DNA from: Sphingomonas sp. S-NIH.Pt15_0812
GTDB lineage: Bacteria; Pseudomonadota; Alphaproteobacteria; Sphingomonadales; Sphingomonadaceae
NCBI RefSeq assembly: GCF_003951315.1
Contig: NZ_QLJH01000003.1
Span: 62,001-126,000, forward strand
Direction of reading: 5' to 3'
Length of the DNA: 64,000 nt
The notes beneath the pieces were generated by a model. That model saw nothing but the letters and a program-made list of their open reading frames with translations, ran no database searches and was not told where the DNA came from. Numbering within the stretch: position 1 is the stretch's first letter; each line of letters opens with the position of its first letter. Positions 18,473 to 28,665 of this stretch are shown in pieces. Made by a program: the position numbers and the translations under genes.

Positions 18473-18871
18473 GTGACCGATTCGGCCCCGTCCCCCGCGG
18501 ACGGCGGCCCGAATCGCGTTTCTGGACCGGGTCGATCGACCGCGATCGTCCAGATGTGCCTGCGCCGCGATTTTCTGGCGGCGAATGGCGGCAAGCGTGC
18601 CCCGATGCCGGGATTCGTCCTGCTGGTCCGCGACCGCCAGGATGGCGACCGCATGATGCGGGTCGGCTATACCGTGACCAAGAAGGTCGGCAACGCCGTC
18701 GTCCGCAACCGGATGAAGCGGCGCTTGCGCGAACTGGCGCGCGATCTGCTGCCCGAACATGGGCAGGCCGGGGCCGACCATGTGCTGATCGGCCGCAATG
18801 GCGGGATCGAGCGCGACTTCGGTCTGCTCCGCACCGAATTGCACAAAGCGCTGAAAAAGGTGGTCCGGTGA
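18473..18871 (+). CDS. rnpA: Ribonuclease P protein component
   Basis: Protein subunit of RNase P, which matures the 5' ends of tRNAs. The core contains FLAANGGKR, PGFVLLVRDR and the RNA-binding RNRMKRRLREL motif. The start is uncertain: GTG 18473, 17 bases after rpmH, gives 132 residues with an N-terminal extension, and ATG 18555 (MCLRRDFLA) gives a more usual length. It overlaps yidD as GTGA. Confidence 0.93.
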   Translation: MTDSAPSPADGGPNRVSGPGRSTAIVQMCLRRDFLAANGGKRAPMPGFVLLVRDRQDGDRMMRVGYTVTKKVGNAVVRNRMKRRLRELARDLLPEHGQAGADHVLIGRNGGIERDFGLLRTELHKALKKVVR

Positions 18872-19134
18872 GCGGGCCGGCGGACGACTCGCCCGCATCG
18901 ACGGACGATCGGCCGCCGCGCTGGCCGGCCCGGCTGCTGATCCTGCTGGCGCGCGGCTGGCAGATCGGCCCATCGGCGGTGATGCCGCCCTCCTGCCGCT
19001 ATGATCCGTCCTGTTCGGCCTATGCAATCACCGCCCTTCGCCGCTATGGCGCGCTGAAAGGGGGCTGGCTGGCAGCGCGGCGGATCGCCCGCTGCCATCC
19101 CTGGGGCGGCTTTGGCCCCGATCCTGTCCCGTAA
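18868..19134 (+). CDS. yidD: Membrane protein insertion efficiency factor YidD
   Basis: 88 residues. It has the conserved core PSCRYDPSCSAYAITALRRYG, seen in two segments, and the ending RCHPWGGFGPDPVP. It assists YidC-dependent insertion at the inner face of the membrane, probably through an amphipathic N-terminal helix (LLILLARGWQ). The GTG start overlaps the rnpA stop. Confidence 0.95.
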   Translation: MSGPADDSPASTDDRPPRWPARLLILLARGWQIGPSAVMPPSCRYDPSCSAYAITALRRYGALKGGWLAARRIARCHPWGGFGPDPVP

Positions 19135-19156
19135 ATGATTGGGAATTGACGACGCC

Positions 19157-20857
19157 GTGAAAGACGATCGCCAGAATTTCGTGCTGTTCGCGGTCTTCGC
19201 GGCGCTGATCCTGTTCGGATGGCCGCTGATCCAGAACAAATTCTTCCCCAGCAACCCGCCCGCGACCAAGATCGTGGACGGCAAGCAGGTGCCGGTGCCC
19301 AACCCGGCCGCGGACCCGACCGCCGACGGCCCCGCCGCGACCCGCGACCGTCGCGTGGTGCTGGCCGAAAGCCCGCGCGTGCGGATCGAGACGCCGCGCC
19401 TGCGCGGATCGATCAACCTGAAGGGCGCGCGGATCGACGACCTGGTGCTGATCGACTATAAGGAAACCGTTGCCAAGAACGCGCCGCCGATCCGCCTGCT
19501 GTCGCCGGCCGGCGCGCCCGACGCCTATTTCGCCGGCTTCGGCTGGCGCGCCGACGGGTTGCAGCCGCCGGCCGCCGACGCGGTCTGGACCGCCTCTGCG
19601 CCCGTCCTGTCGCCCGGCAAGCCGGTCAATCTCGACGCCACCGGCCCGGGCGGGCAGCGGTTCCGCCTGACCTTCTCGGTCGACGGCAACTATATGTTCA
19701 CCGTGCGCCAGACCGTGCTCAACGCCGGCGCGGCCCCGGTCAGCGTCGCGCCCTATGGCTATGTCAACCGGATCGGCGTGTCGAAGGACCCGGACAGCTG
19801 GACGATCCATACCGGCCCGATGTCGGTCAATAACGGCTCGGCGAGCTATGGCCCCGACTTCAAGGATCTGGCCAAGGGGCCGAGCCAGTTCAACACGACC
19901 GGCGGCTGGCTGGGCTTCACCGATAAATATTGGCTGACCGCGCTGCTGCCCGACCAGTCCTCGACCTTCACCGGCCAGTTCCGCCCCGGCGCGCACGACG
20001 CCTTCCAGGCGGATTTCACGGTCAATCCGCGCCGCGTGAGCCCCGGCCAGGCGATCACCCAGACCGCGCGCTTCTTCGCGGGCGCCAAGGAAGTCCGCCT
20101 GCTCGACCAATATACCGATCACGAAGGCGCGACGAAGCTCGATTACGCGCTCGACTGGGGCTGGTTCCGCTTCATCGAGAAGCCGATCTTCTATTATCTC
20201 GACTGGCTGTTCAGCCATGTCTACAATTTCGGCGTCGCGATCATCCTGCTGACGATCACGATCCGCGCCCTGCTCTTCCCGATCGCGCAGCGCCAGTTCG
20301 CCTCCATGGCGGCGGTGCGGGCGATCCAGCCGCGCATGAAGGCGCTGCAGGAGAAGCACAAGGACGACAAGGTCCGCCTCCAGCAGGAGGTGATGGCGCT
20401 GTACAAGGCGGAGAAGGTCAATCCGCTGGCCGGCTGCGTGCCGACGCTGATCCAGATCCCGATCTTCTACGCGCTCTACAAGGTGCTGATGCTGACGATC
20501 GAGATGCGCCACCAGCCCTTCGTCCTGTGGATCAAGGACCTGTCCGCGCCCGACCCGCTGACCCCGGTCAACCTGTTCGGCCTGCTACCCTTCGTGCCGC
20601 CGCACTGGGCCGCGATCGGCGTGGTGCCGATCCTGCTCGGCATCTCCATGTACTTCCAGTTCAAGCTCAATCCGCAGGCGATGGACGAGACCCAGCGCCA
20701 GGTCTTCGCCTTCCTGCCCTGGGTGCTGATGTTCGTGATGGCGCCGTTCGCGGTCGGCCTGCAGATCTACTGGATCACGACCAACTGCATCTCGATCCTG
20801 CAGCAGCGCCTGCTCTATGCCCGGCATCCGGGCCTCAAGACGCCGGTGGCGAAATGA
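19157..20857 (+). CDS. yidC: Membrane protein insertase YidC
   Basis: 566 residues. An N-terminal transmembrane anchor ([18 protein letters not shown]) is followed by the large periplasmic beta-domain of about 300 residues, then the conserved five-helix core with [28 protein letters not shown] and [19 protein letters not shown] chose GTG 19157 (VKDDRQNF), with GGGAA upstream; an in-frame TTG at 19139 is an alternative. It overlaps engB. Confidence 0.95.
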   Translation: MKDDRQNFVLFAVFAALILFGWPLIQNKFFPSNPPATKIVDGKQVPVPNPAADPTADGPAATRDRRVVLAESPRVRIETPRLRGSINLKGARIDDLVLIDYKETVAKNAPPIRLLSPAGAPDAYFAGFGWRADGLQPPAADAVWTASAPVLSPGKPVNLDATGPGGQRFRLTFSVDGNYMFTVRQTVLNAGAAPVSVAPYGYVNRIGVSKDPDSWTIHTGPMSVNNGSASYGPDFKDLAKGPSQFNTTGGWLGFTDKYWLTALLPDQSSTFTGQFRPGAHDAFQADFTVNPRRVSPGQAITQTARFFAGAKEVRLLDQYTDHEGATKLDYALDWGWFRFIEKPIFYYLDWLFSHVYNFGVAIILLTITIRALLFPIAQRQFASMAAVRAIQPRMKALQEKHKDDKVRLQQEVMALYKAEKVNPLAGCVPTLIQIPIFYALYKVLMLTIEMRHQPFVLWIKDLSAPDPLTPVNLFGLLPFVPPHWAAIGVVPILLGISMYFQFKLNPQAMDETQRQVFAFLPWVLMFVMAPFAVGLQIYWITTNCISILQQRLLYARHPGLKTPVAK

Positions 20858-21492
20858 GCTTCACCGACGAGGATGTCGAGGCGGCGCGCAAGCTGTTCGC
20901 CGGCCCGGTCGCCTTCCTGAAATCCGCGCCCAAGCTGGAGCATCTGCCCGCGCCGGACGTGCCCGAGGTGGCGTTCGCCGGCCGGTCGAACGTCGGCAAG
21001 TCGTCGCTGCTCAACGCGCTGACCAACCGCAACGGGCTGGCGCGCACGTCGAACACGCCGGGACGGACGCAGGAGCTGAACTTCTTCGACGTCGGGCAAC
21101 CGCTCGCCTTCCGGCTGGTCGACATGCCCGGCTATGGCTTCGCCAAGGCGCCCAAGGACATGGTCCGCCAATGGCGCTATCTGGTGAACGACTTCCTGCG
21201 CGGTCGCGACGTGCTGAAGCGCTGCCTGGTGCTGATCGATTCGCGCCACGGCATCAAGGATGTGGATCGCGAGATCCTGGGGATGCTCGACAAGGCGGCG
21301 GTCAGCTATCGGATCGTGCTGACCAAGGCGGACAAGGTGAAGGCCACCGACCTCGCCGCCGTCACCCAGGCGACCGAGGAGGAGGCGCGCAAGCGCCCCG
21401 CCGCGCATCCCGATATCATCGCCACCTCCAGCGAGGGCGGCATGGGCATCGCCGAACTGCGCGCGGCGGTGCTGGAGGCGGTGAACGCCTGA
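20854..21492 (+). CDS. engB: Ribosome biogenesis GTP-binding protein YihA/EngB
   Basis: 212 residues. GTPase motifs: G1 GRSNVGKS, the G2/switch region [15 protein letters not shown]3 DMPGYGFA, G4 TKAD. It acts in large-subunit ribosome assembly. Its ATG overlaps the yidC stop (ATGA), continuing the rpmH-to-engB operon. Confidence 0.95.
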   Translation: MSFTDEDVEAARKLFAGPVAFLKSAPKLEHLPAPDVPEVAFAGRSNVGKSSLLNALTNRNGLARTSNTPGRTQELNFFDVGQPLAFRLVDMPGYGFAKAPKDMVRQWRYLVNDFLRGRDVLKRCLVLIDSRHGIKDVDREILGMLDKAAVSYRIVLTKADKVKATDLAAVTQATEEEARKRPAAHPDIIATSSEGGMGIAELRAAVLEAVNA

Positions 21493-21552
21493 TCCCGCGA
21501 CCGGGCGGCGCGCCGGTTGCCGCCACCCGGTCCAGCCGCTAGGCCATTGGCC

Positions 21553-22221
21553 ATGAAGCTCATCATCGGCAACAAGGCCTATTCCTCCTGGTCGCTGCGC
21601 GGCTGGCTCGCCTGCAAGCAGGCGGGCCTGCCGTTCGAGGAGGTGGTCGTGCCGCTCTACGACCAGGAATGGGACCGGCGGCGCGAAGGCGACGAATTCG
21701 CCCCTTCGTCCGGCAAGGTGCCGATCCTGTGGTGCGGCGACGATACGGTGGTCTGGGACAGCCTGGCGATCATCGACTATCTCGCCGACCGGGTCGGCCG
21801 CGCGCGGTTCTGGCCGGAGGATGATTCGGCGCGGGCGATGGCCCGGTCGATGGCGGCGGAGATGCACTCCAGCTACCAGAATCTGCGGCGACAGCATCCG
21901 ATGAACGTCCGCCAGATCTTCCCGCCCGCAGCCCCCAGCGCCGAGGTGATGGCGGAACTGCAACGGATCATGGGCCTCTGGGCCCAGGCCCGCGCCCGCT
22001 ATGGCGGCGAGGGCGAATATCTGTTCGGCGATTTCGGCGCGGTCGACATCATGTTCGCGCCGGTCTGCACGCGCATCGTCACCTACCAGCTGCCGATCGC
22101 GCGCTTCGCGGCCGGCTATATCCAGTCGGTGATCGGCCATCGCTGGATGCAGGACTGGATCGCGGGCGCGCAGGAGGAGGACTGGATCCTCCAGCAATAT
22201 GAGCAGCCGGCGGCCGGTTGA
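21553..22221 (+). CDS. Glutathione S-transferase family protein
   Basis: 222 residues. The N-terminal domain begins MKLIIGNKAYSSWSLRGWL, the serine-containing start of the GstA-like group with SSWSLR. GKVPILW supplies the cis-proline and WDSLAIIDYLAD the glutathione contact. It is unlike the GST at 13409 and is probably a different class. Substrate unknown. It follows engB after 60 bases. Confidence 0.87.
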   Translation: MKLIIGNKAYSSWSLRGWLACKQAGLPFEEVVVPLYDQEWDRRREGDEFAPSSGKVPILWCGDDTVVWDSLAIIDYLADRVGRARFWPEDDSARAMARSMAAEMHSSYQNLRRQHPMNVRQIFPPAAPSAEVMAELQRIMGLWAQARARYGGEGEYLFGDFGAVDIMFAPVCTRIVTYQLPIARFAAGYIQSVIGHRWMQDWIAGAQEEDWILQQYEQPAAG

Positions 22222-22277
22222 AGGTTGAAGCGGAGGCGCAGAGAGGGCGCGTCCAAGACTGACCGTTCCTCCTTCTG

Positions 22278-22380
22278 TTCCTCGGCGAAGACCGGGGAAC
22301 AGTTGGGAAGGCGGATATAAGGGAGCGCGGCGCGTCGTCACTCATGTCCCCCAACTGGGTCCCGGCCTTCGCCGGGGTAC
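22278..22380. repeat. Inverted-repeat intergenic element, copy 1
   Basis: The left arm (22278-22307) and right arm (22347-22380) are near-complementary around CCCAACTGGG-type ends and a CCGGCCTTCGCCGG core. About 40 bases separate them. A second copy at 25560-25664 shares both arms, the spacing and part of the spacer (GCGC, CGCG, CGTCAC). It resembles a paired REP/BIME unit. Confidence 0.7.
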
Positions 22381-22479
22381 TTCATCGTGGAAACGGCCGC
22401 CCCTTCTCTTCGCCACCGTCGCGCCCACCACCCCACACCGGCGATTGCACGCCAGCGCCAGTTGGGCAAAGGCCGCCCG

Positions 22480-23622
22480 ATGACCATCCCCCCGCCCCTC
22501 GACGTCGTCGCCCTCACCCAGGCGCTGCTCCGCGCCGATAGCGTCACGCCCGCGCGTGGAAGCGTGTTCGACGTGCTGGAGGCGGCGCTCACCGCGATCG
22601 GCTTCGCGGTCGACCGGTTCACGCTCGGCGAGGTCCCGGACGGACCGGTGGAAAATCTCCTCGCCACACGGGGACAGGACGGGGCCACCGGCGGCCGGCA
22701 CCTCGCCTTTGCCGGCCATGTCGACGTGGTGCCGCCGGGCGAGGGCTGGACCACGTCGCCCTGGTCCGGGACGGAGCGCGGCGGCCTGCTCTATGGACGC
22801 GGCGCGGTCGACATGAAGGGCGCGGTCGCCGCCTTTATCGCTGCCGCCGCCGCGGAGACGGGCGGCGCGCTCAGCCTGATCATCACCGGCGACGAGGAGG
22901 GGCCGGCCACCTATGGCACGGTCGCGCTGATCGAGCGGATGGCGGCGCGGGGCATCGCCCCCGACTGGTGCCTGGTCGGCGAGCCGACCTCCACCCGGCA
23001 CCTCGGCGACATGATGAAGATCGGCCGGCGCGGCTCGGTCAATATCTGGGTGACGGTGCCGGGGCGGCAGGGGCATGTCGCCTATCCGCACCTCGCCGAC
23101 AATCCGATCCCCAAGCTGATCGCGATGCTGGCCGAGGTGGAGGCGATCGTGCTCGATACCGGCAATCGCTGGTTCCAGCCGTCGAACATCGAAGTGACCG
23201 ACATCGCGGTCGGCAACCCCGCGCATAATGTCATCCCGGCCAAGGCGGAGGCGCGGCTGTCGATCCGCTTCAACGACGAACAATCGGGCGCGGCGCTGAT
23301 CGAGCGGATCCGCGCCGTCGCGCAAGGCCATGCGCCGGACGCGATCGTCACCGGCCGGGTCTCCGGCGAGGCGTTCCTCACCGAGCCGGGCGCCCTCTCC
23401 GCCGCCGTCGCCGCGGCCGTCGAGGCGCAGACGGGACGGGTGCCCGAGCTGTCGACCACCGGCGGCACCTCCGACGCGCGTTTCCTGTCGCGGCTGTGCC
23501 CGACGGTGGAATTCGGCCTGCTCAACGCGACGATGCACAAGGTCGACGAGGCGGTGGCGATCGACGACCTGCGCATGCTGACCGCGATCTACGCCGACCT
23601 TATCCGCCGCGCGGCCGCCTGA
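22480..23622 (+). CDS. dapE: Succinyl-diaminopimelate desuccinylase
   Basis: Lysine/peptidoglycan pathway: hydrolyses N-succinyl-LL-diaminopimelate. M20 di-zinc peptidase, 380 residues. Metal ligands are in FAGHVDVVPPG and YGRGAVDMKG, the catalytic Glu in ITGDEEG, and further ligands in GEPTS and the C-terminal LLNATMHKVDE. ATG 22480 begins MTIPPPLDV; the longer frame reaches into the repeat. It converges with the Smr gene, overlapping by 23 bases. Confidence 0.94.
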   Translation: MTIPPPLDVVALTQALLRADSVTPARGSVFDVLEAALTAIGFAVDRFTLGEVPDGPVENLLATRGQDGATGGRHLAFAGHVDVVPPGEGWTTSPWSGTERGGLLYGRGAVDMKGAVAAFIAAAAAETGGALSLIITGDEEGPATYGTVALIERMAARGIAPDWCLVGEPTSTRHLGDMMKIGRRGSVNIWVTVPGRQGHVAYPHLADNPIPKLIAMLAEVEAIVLDTGNRWFQPSNIEVTDIAVGNPAHNVIPAKAEARLSIRFNDEQSGAALIERIRAVAQGHAPDAIVTGRVSGEAFLTEPGALSAAVAAAVEAQTGRVPELSTTGGTSDARFLSRLCPTVEFGLLNATMHKVDEAVAIDDLRMLTAIYADLIRRAAA

Positions 23623-24181
23623 GCACCAGATAGAGCGCGCCCGCGCCGCCATGGCGCGGATGCGCGCCGCGCACCGCCGCGATCGAATCGCCGTGGCGCG
23701 ACATGGCGAGCCAGTCGGCGATCGCCGCGCGGATCGCGCCGCGCGCGTGCGGCCGCTCCGATTCCGGGCGCGGCGGCTTGCCGGTCACCAGCAGCAGCAC
23801 GCGATCGCCGCGCCGGATCGCCCGGTCCAGCCCCTGGTCGAGCAGCGCATGGGCGGAGGCGAGCGTATGGCCGTGCAGGTCGAGCGAGCTGTCGGGAATC
23901 ACCCCGCCCCGCGCCAGCCTCTTGTCCCAGGAGGCGTCGAGCGTATTGGCCGCCAGCCCATCCTCGCGCCGGGATGGCGCGGTCGCGACGGTGGCGCGCG
24001 GCGCGGCGGGCGTACGGACCTTGGGCGTCCCGGGCCGGGGCGGCGGCGCGGGGGCGACGGCCGGCGCGGTGGCGGCGGCGACCGCGCGCACCGGCATCGA
24101 CGTTGCGACGGCGCGCATCGGCCGCACCGTCGCCATCACCTTGTGCCAGGCGCTGGCTTCCTCAGGGTTGAGGCGTCGCAC
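23600..24181 (-). CDS. Smr/MutS2-type domain protein
   Basis: 193 residues from GTG 24181. The first 90 residues are a low-complexity Ala/Pro/Arg linker. The C-terminal Smr domain has LDLHGHT, HALLDQGLDRA, VLLLVTGK and RHGGAGALYLVLRR. Smr domains are nicking endonucleases or RNA-binding modules, and this YdaL-like stand-alone form is common in proteobacteria. It overlaps the mltA stop by 20 bases. Confidence 0.87.
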   Translation of the reverse strand: MRRLNPEEASAWHKVMATVRPMRAVATSMPVRAVAAATAPAVAPAPPPRPGTPKVRTPAAPRATVATAPSRREDGLAANTLDASWDKRLARGGVIPDSSLDLHGHTLASAHALLDQGLDRAIRRGDRVLLLVTGKPPRPESERPHARGAIRAAIADWLAMSRHGDSIAAVRGAHPRHGGAGALYLVLRRPRGG

Positions 24182-25508
24182 CCGGCGCGCTCGTCAGGGG
24201 ATAGGCAGGCGGCGTGGTCGCGGCGGCGGTCAGGCGGGCAAGCGTGCCGACCGGCAACAGCAGCCAGGCGGTGCCCCGCGCCGACATGCCACCGGCGGTC
24301 GCCTCCGCGCCCGCGCCCGCACCCCAGAAAGTGTCGAAGCGGTTCGCGCCCTTGATCGCGCCGCCCGTATCCTGCGCGACCCATAGGCCGTTGGCGTCGG
24401 CCCGGTCGATCGAGAGGAACAGCGGCGCGCCGAGCGGCACGAACTTGGGGTCGGCGGCGGCGCTCACCTGCCCCGTCACCGCATAGCCCATCGCACCCTG
24501 GGGCGGGCCGTCCAGCTCGCGAAAGAAGACGAAGCTCCTGTTCTCGCGCATCAGCGCCGCGCCCTCGGCGGGATGGTCGTGCAGCCAGGCGACGATTCCC
24601 TGCATCGAGGCCTGACCCGGTTGCAGCAGCCCGCGCTGGCGCATCAGGCTGCCGATGCCGGTATAGGCGCGGCCGTTCTGCGTGTCATAGCCGATGCGCA
24701 GGATGTTGCCGTCGGGCAGGCGCAACCGCCCCGAGCCCTGGATCTGGAGGAAGAACATCTCCACCGGATCGGCGGCCCAGGCGATGACGGGGGCACGGCC
24801 GGCCAGTGCGCCCTGTTCGATCTGGGTGCGGTCGTAATAGGGGACCAGCGCAGTGCCCTGCACCCGGCCGCGCACCTTCTTGCCCTTCAGATCGTCGGAG
24901 AACTGGCCCAGATCGACATCGATCAGGTCGCTAGGCCGGCCATAGACCGGCACCTCATATCCGGCGCGCCGCTCCAGCGCGCCCCGGATTTCCGGTTCGT
25001 AATAGCCGGTGGCGAAGGCGCGGCCGTCGCCGACCTGCACCGCCTCGAACTGGCTGGCGAAGAAGGCGCGGGCATCACCGCCGGCATTGGCGGCGGTGCA
25101 GGCGGCCTGCCAGTCGGCCCCACGCGTCAGGCCAGTCGTGTCGGTGCGGCGCATCAGGCCCGGGCAGGATCGCGCAAAGGCCGTGCGGGCGGCCCCGGCC
25201 TGCGCATCGGTGATCGGCAGGGTGCCGACCGGCGGTCCGGCGACGATGCCGGCGGCGAGCGCATTGGCGGGGGCTGGCGGCACGACCACCGCCTGGGGCG
25301 GGATCGGCGTCGCCGCGACGATGCGGCCATCGGCCTGGCGCACCGCGACGGGACGCTCGTCCCGGACCAGATGATGGGTGGTCGGTTGTGAGGAAGTGGC
25401 GGCGGGGCGAGTGGCGGGTACGCTACCGCCGCCTGGCGTCGGCGGCACGATCATGCCTCCGCATCCACTCAGCAAGAAGGCCAGCGCCACTCCACCGATC
25501 CACCGCAT
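24162..25508 (-). CDS. mltA: Membrane-bound lytic murein transglycosylase A
   Basis: Outer-membrane lipoprotein cleaving peptidoglycan glycan strands; 448 residues. The lipobox is LLSGCG within MRWIGGVALAFLLSGC. The MltA double-psi barrel region contains FATGYYEPEI and FFLQIQGSGRL, and the 3D domain near the C-terminus has VAQDTGGAIKG with its catalytic Asp and the tail ending FWGAGAGAEATAGGM. ATG 25508 is chosen because the longer frame runs through the repeat element. It is probably co-transcribed with the Smr gene. Confidence 0.92.
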   Translation of the reverse strand: MRWIGGVALAFLLSGCGGMIVPPTPGGGSVPATRPAATSSQPTTHHLVRDERPVAVRQADGRIVAATPIPPQAVVVPPAPANALAAGIVAGPPVGTLPITDAQAGAARTAFARSCPGLMRRTDTTGLTRGADWQAACTAANAGGDARAFFASQFEAVQVGDGRAFATGYYEPEIRGALERRAGYEVPVYGRPSDLIDVDLGQFSDDLKGKKVRGRVQGTALVPYYDRTQIEQGALAGRAPVIAWAADPVEMFFLQIQGSGRLRLPDGNILRIGYDTQNGRAYTGIGSLMRQRGLLQPGQASMQGIVAWLHDHPAEGAALMRENRSFVFFRELDGPPQGAMGYAVTGQVSAAADPKFVPLGAPLFLSIDRADANGLWVAQDTGGAIKGANRFDTFWGAGAGAEATAGGMSARGTAWLLLPVGTLARLTAAATTPPAYPLTSAPGATPQP

Positions 25509-25559
25509 CCTGGTCCTTCCCCGTGGTCTTAAAACTTCAGGGGGCACTTGCCCCCTTGG

Positions 25560-25664
25560 TTCCCCGGCGGAAGGCCGGGGCCCAGTCGGAAAGGTCGCTG
25601 TAACGAAGCGCATCGCGCCGTCACGATCGTCCCCCAACTGGGCCCCGGCCTTCGCCGGGGAACA
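25560..25664. repeat. Inverted-repeat intergenic element, copy 2
   Basis: The left arm (25560-25589) and right arm (25631-25664) form a long imperfect palindrome with CCGGCCTTCGCCGGGGAACA at the right end. Same layout as 22278-22380, about 3.3 kb away. It lies between mltA and the Tim44-like gene. Confidence 0.72.
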
Positions 25665-25709
25665 GATCAGCTTGGAAGCCACACCACGCCAGCTTCGCCA
25701 GCGAAGCCC

Positions 25710-26357
25710 TTACGCCTCGTCGGTATCGGCCAGCCGCCAGTTCGGGTCCTGGCTTTTCAGCGTCCGGGCGAAGGTCCAGACGTCATGCGTCTCGACCGCA
25801 TCGGTCAGCGAGCCGGCGACGACCTGCCCCTCGGCATTGCGGGTGATGGCGGCGATGTCGGCATCGAAGCGCACCGTGATCCGTGCCTCGCGGCCCTGCA
25901 CGCTGGCATCGGCGATGACCGCGCGCTCGATCGTGACCAGCCGGTTGTCCAGCGTCTCGCCCGCCTCGCGGCGCATCGCAATCGCCTCGGCGAAAGCAGC
26001 ATGGACCGAATCCTCGGTCAGCTCGGACAGCGTCGCCTCGTCGCCCTTCCAAAAGGCCTCGAGGATCATGCGATAGGCGGAGCGCGCGCCGCCCAGGAAC
26101 TGGCCGACGTCGAAGCCCGGCTCACCCGCGACGATCGCGCGCAGCCCGGCTTCGGCCCGCGGGTCGATATTGCGGTTGGCCAGCTCGCGCGGCTCGGGGG
26201 TCACATCGATGGTGCGCGGCGCGGCGGCCACGGCGGGGCGATCCTCGGCGGTGCGCGCCAGGGGCTGCTGTTCATGGCCCGTGCGTTTTCCCAGCACCCC
26301 GTAGAGACGGAGCGCGAGAAACGCGGCAATCATCGCGAACACAATTACGTACAGCAC
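25710..26357 (-). CDS. Tim44/TimA-like membrane-anchored protein
   Basis: 215 residues from GTG 26357. A single N-terminal transmembrane helix (VLYVIVFAMIAAFLALRLY) is followed by GVLGKRTGHEQQPL, typical of alphaproteobacterial Tim44-like proteins. The C-terminal Tim44/NTF2-like domain contains GFDVGQFLGGARSAYRMILEAF and HDVWTFAR. Mitochondrial Tim44 tethers Hsp70 to the import channel; the bacterial role is unsettled. The start is uncertain because the frame is open upstream to 26507. Divergent from secB, an export chaperone. Confidence 0.8.
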   Translation of the reverse strand: MLYVIVFAMIAAFLALRLYGVLGKRTGHEQQPLARTAEDRPAVAAAPRTIDVTPEPRELANRNIDPRAEAGLRAIVAGEPGFDVGQFLGGARSAYRMILEAFWKGDEATLSELTEDSVHAAFAEAIAMRREAGETLDNRLVTIERAVIADASVQGREARITVRFDADIAAITRNAEGQVVAGSLTDAVETHDVWTFARTLKSQDPNWRLADTDEA

Positions 26358-26518
26358 CAGGCCTCCGATCTTCCCGCCAACATAGGCGTCTATGCCGCCC
26401 GTTACAAATACGCACCCGTTGAATCCGCACCCCCGCGCTGCTAGTTGCGACGGCCGATAGATCGAACGCGCGAACGCGCCGCTCGCTCCCCCTCTCCTAT
26501 AGATCAAGGGAATAGCAA

Positions 26519-27019
26519 ATGGACCAGGATTACGGCGCGTCGCAGCAGCCGATGGCGAATGGCGCCGACACGGCCCCCGCCGCCGGCATGATCTCGCAGT
26601 ACATCAAGGATCTGTCGTTCGAGAACCCCAATGCCCCGGCGATCTTCCAGGTGCAGACCCCGCCGGCGATCGACGTGCAGTTCAACATCGGCTCCAGCAA
26701 GGTCGCCGACGACGTGCACGAGGTCGTGCTGAAGATCGAGGTCAAGGCCGACAGCGACGGCCAGACCGCCTTCATCGTCGACCTGTCCTATGCCGGCCTG
26801 TTCGGCTTCCGCAACGTGCCGGAGGACCAGATCCAGCCGTTCATGCTCGGCGAAGCGCCGCGCCTGCTCTTCCCCTTCGCGCGCCGCGTGCTCGCCGATG
26901 CGGTGCGCGACGGCGGCTTCCCGCCGCTGCTGCTCGAGCCGATCGATTTCGGCGCGCTCTACCTGCAGCAGGCGCAGGCCAATGCCGACACCACCGGCGC
27001 GACCTTCGGCAACGCCTGA
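26519..27019 (+). CDS. secB: Protein-export chaperone SecB
   Basis: 166 residues. Tetrameric cytoplasmic chaperone that keeps preproteins unfolded for SecA. Conserved segments: YIKDLSFENPNAP, YAGLFGF, LGEAPRLLFPFARRV and the C-terminal GGFPPLLLEPIDF. ATG 26519 follows AAGGGAATAGCAA. Alphaproteobacterial-type N-terminal extension. Confidence 0.96.
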   Translation: MDQDYGASQQPMANGADTAPAAGMISQYIKDLSFENPNAPAIFQVQTPPAIDVQFNIGSSKVADDVHEVVLKIEVKADSDGQTAFIVDLSYAGLFGFRNVPEDQIQPFMLGEAPRLLFPFARRVLADAVRDGGFPPLLLEPIDFGALYLQQAQANADTTGATFGNA

Positions 27020-27088
27020 TCTTCCCTCGAACCACCGTCCCGGCCGTCGCGCCGGGGCGGTGATCCCTCCTGCCGGAACCCCAGGCCC

Positions 27089-28654
27089 GTGAATCTCACC
27101 AAAGCGCTCGGTTCGGTCGGAGGGCTGACGCTCGCCAGCCGCGTCCTGGGTCTCGTTCGCGACACGCTGTTCGCGCGCTTCGTCGGCGCCAGCTTCGCCT
27201 CCGACGCCTTCCTGATCGCATGGCGCCTGCCCAATCTGTTCCGCGCGCTGTTCGCGGAAGGGGCGTTCTCCGCCGCCTTCATCCCGATGTTCAACCACAA
27301 GGTCGCCGACCCCCAGGGGCGCGGCCTGCCCGACGGCGTCGCCTTTGCCGAGGATTCGCTGTCGGTGCTGCTGCCGGTGCTGATCGGCATGATGGCGCTG
27401 GTCGAGATCTTCGCCTGGCCGGTCACCTGGCTGCTGACGCTCGGCTTCCGCGACGCGACGCCGGAGCGGTTCGCCTTCGTCGTGATGCTGTGCCGGCTGA
27501 CCTTTCCCTATCTGCTGCTCATCAGCATCGTGTCGCTGCTCGGCGGCATCCTCAATTCGCTGCACCGTTTCTGGGTCAATGCCGCCGCCCCCATCCTGCT
27601 CAACCTGACGCTGATCGCGGCGCTGCTGCTGTTCCACACCCCCGACCCGCTGCTGACCGCGCGCAACCAGGCGATCGCGGTGACGGTGTCGGGTGCGTTC
27701 CAGCTCGCCTGGCTGTGGTGGGCGTGCCGGCAGGCGGGGGTGCGGCTGCGCATCAAGCGGCCGACGCTGAACCCGGACGTGAAGCGGCTGATGGCGCTGA
27801 TCTGGCCCGCCGCCGCCGGAGCCGGCGCGGTGCAGATCAACCTCGTCGTCTCCACCGCGCTCGCCGCGACGCTGCTGCCCGCCGGTTCGGTCAGCTATAT
27901 CTATTATGCCGACCGGCTGAACCAGTTGCCGCTCGGCCTGATCGGCATCGGCCTCGGCACCGTGCTGCTGCCGACCATCTCGCGCCAATTGGGGCGCGGC
28001 GACGAAGCGGAGGCGATGGCGACCCAGAACCGGGGCATGGAGCTGGCGCTGTTCCTGACCCTGCCCGCCACCATCGCCCTGGTCGTCTGCGGCGTGCCGA
28101 TCGTCGCGGCGCTGTTCCAGCATGGCAAGTTCGGCGCGATGGACAGCTTCTACTGCGCGCAGGCGCTCGCCGCCTTCTCGATCGGCCTGCCCTCCTACAT
28201 CCTCGTCAAGGTGCTGACGCCCGGCTATTATGCCCGGGCCGACACGCGTACGCCGGTGCGCTATGCGACCATGTCGATGGCGGTGAACCTGCTGCTCAAC
28301 CTCGCCTTCATCGTGCCGCTGCGCCATATGGGTCCGCCGCTGGCCACCGCGATCGCCAGCAGCGTCAACGTCTTCCTCCTCTATCGCACGTTGCGGCAGC
28401 GCGGCCAGTTCCTGCCCGATGCGCAGCTTCGCCGCCGCGCGCCGCGCCTGCTCGTCGCCGCCCTGCTGATGGGCGCGGCAATGTGGTGCCTGAACGACCT
28501 GTTCCAGCCCTATGTCACCGGCACCAGCCTAGCGCGCTGGACCGCGCTCGGCGTGCTGGTCGCGACCGGCCTCCTCGTCTATGCCGCCGCCACCATGCTC
28601 ACCGGCGCGGTCCGTGTCGCGGACCTCAAGCGACTGGTGCGCCGCCCCGCCTGA
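27089..28654 (+). CDS. murJ: Lipid II flippase MurJ
   Basis: Moves lipid-linked peptidoglycan precursor across the inner membrane. 521 residues, about 14 hydrophobic helices. It starts at GTG 27089 with the characteristic [19 protein letters not shown], then [21 protein letters not shown], which contains the functionally important arginines. It lies 70 bases after secB and 11 bases before trpS. Confidence 0.95.
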   Translation: MNLTKALGSVGGLTLASRVLGLVRDTLFARFVGASFASDAFLIAWRLPNLFRALFAEGAFSAAFIPMFNHKVADPQGRGLPDGVAFAEDSLSVLLPVLIGMMALVEIFAWPVTWLLTLGFRDATPERFAFVVMLCRLTFPYLLLISIVSLLGGILNSLHRFWVNAAAPILLNLTLIAALLLFHTPDPLLTARNQAIAVTVSGAFQLAWLWWACRQAGVRLRIKRPTLNPDVKRLMALIWPAAAGAGAVQINLVVSTALAATLLPAGSVSYIYYADRLNQLPLGLIGIGLGTVLLPTISRQLGRGDEAEAMATQNRGMELALFLTLPATIALVVCGVPIVAALFQHGKFGAMDSFYCAQALAAFSIGLPSYILVKVLTPGYYARADTRTPVRYATMSMAVNLLLNLAFIVPLRHMGPPLATAIASSVNVFLLYRTLRQRGQFLPDAQLRRRAPRLLVAALLMGAAMWCLNDLFQPYVTGTSLARWTALGVLVATGLLVYAAATMLTGAVRVADLKRLVRRPA

Positions 28655-28665
28655 AGGACATCACA

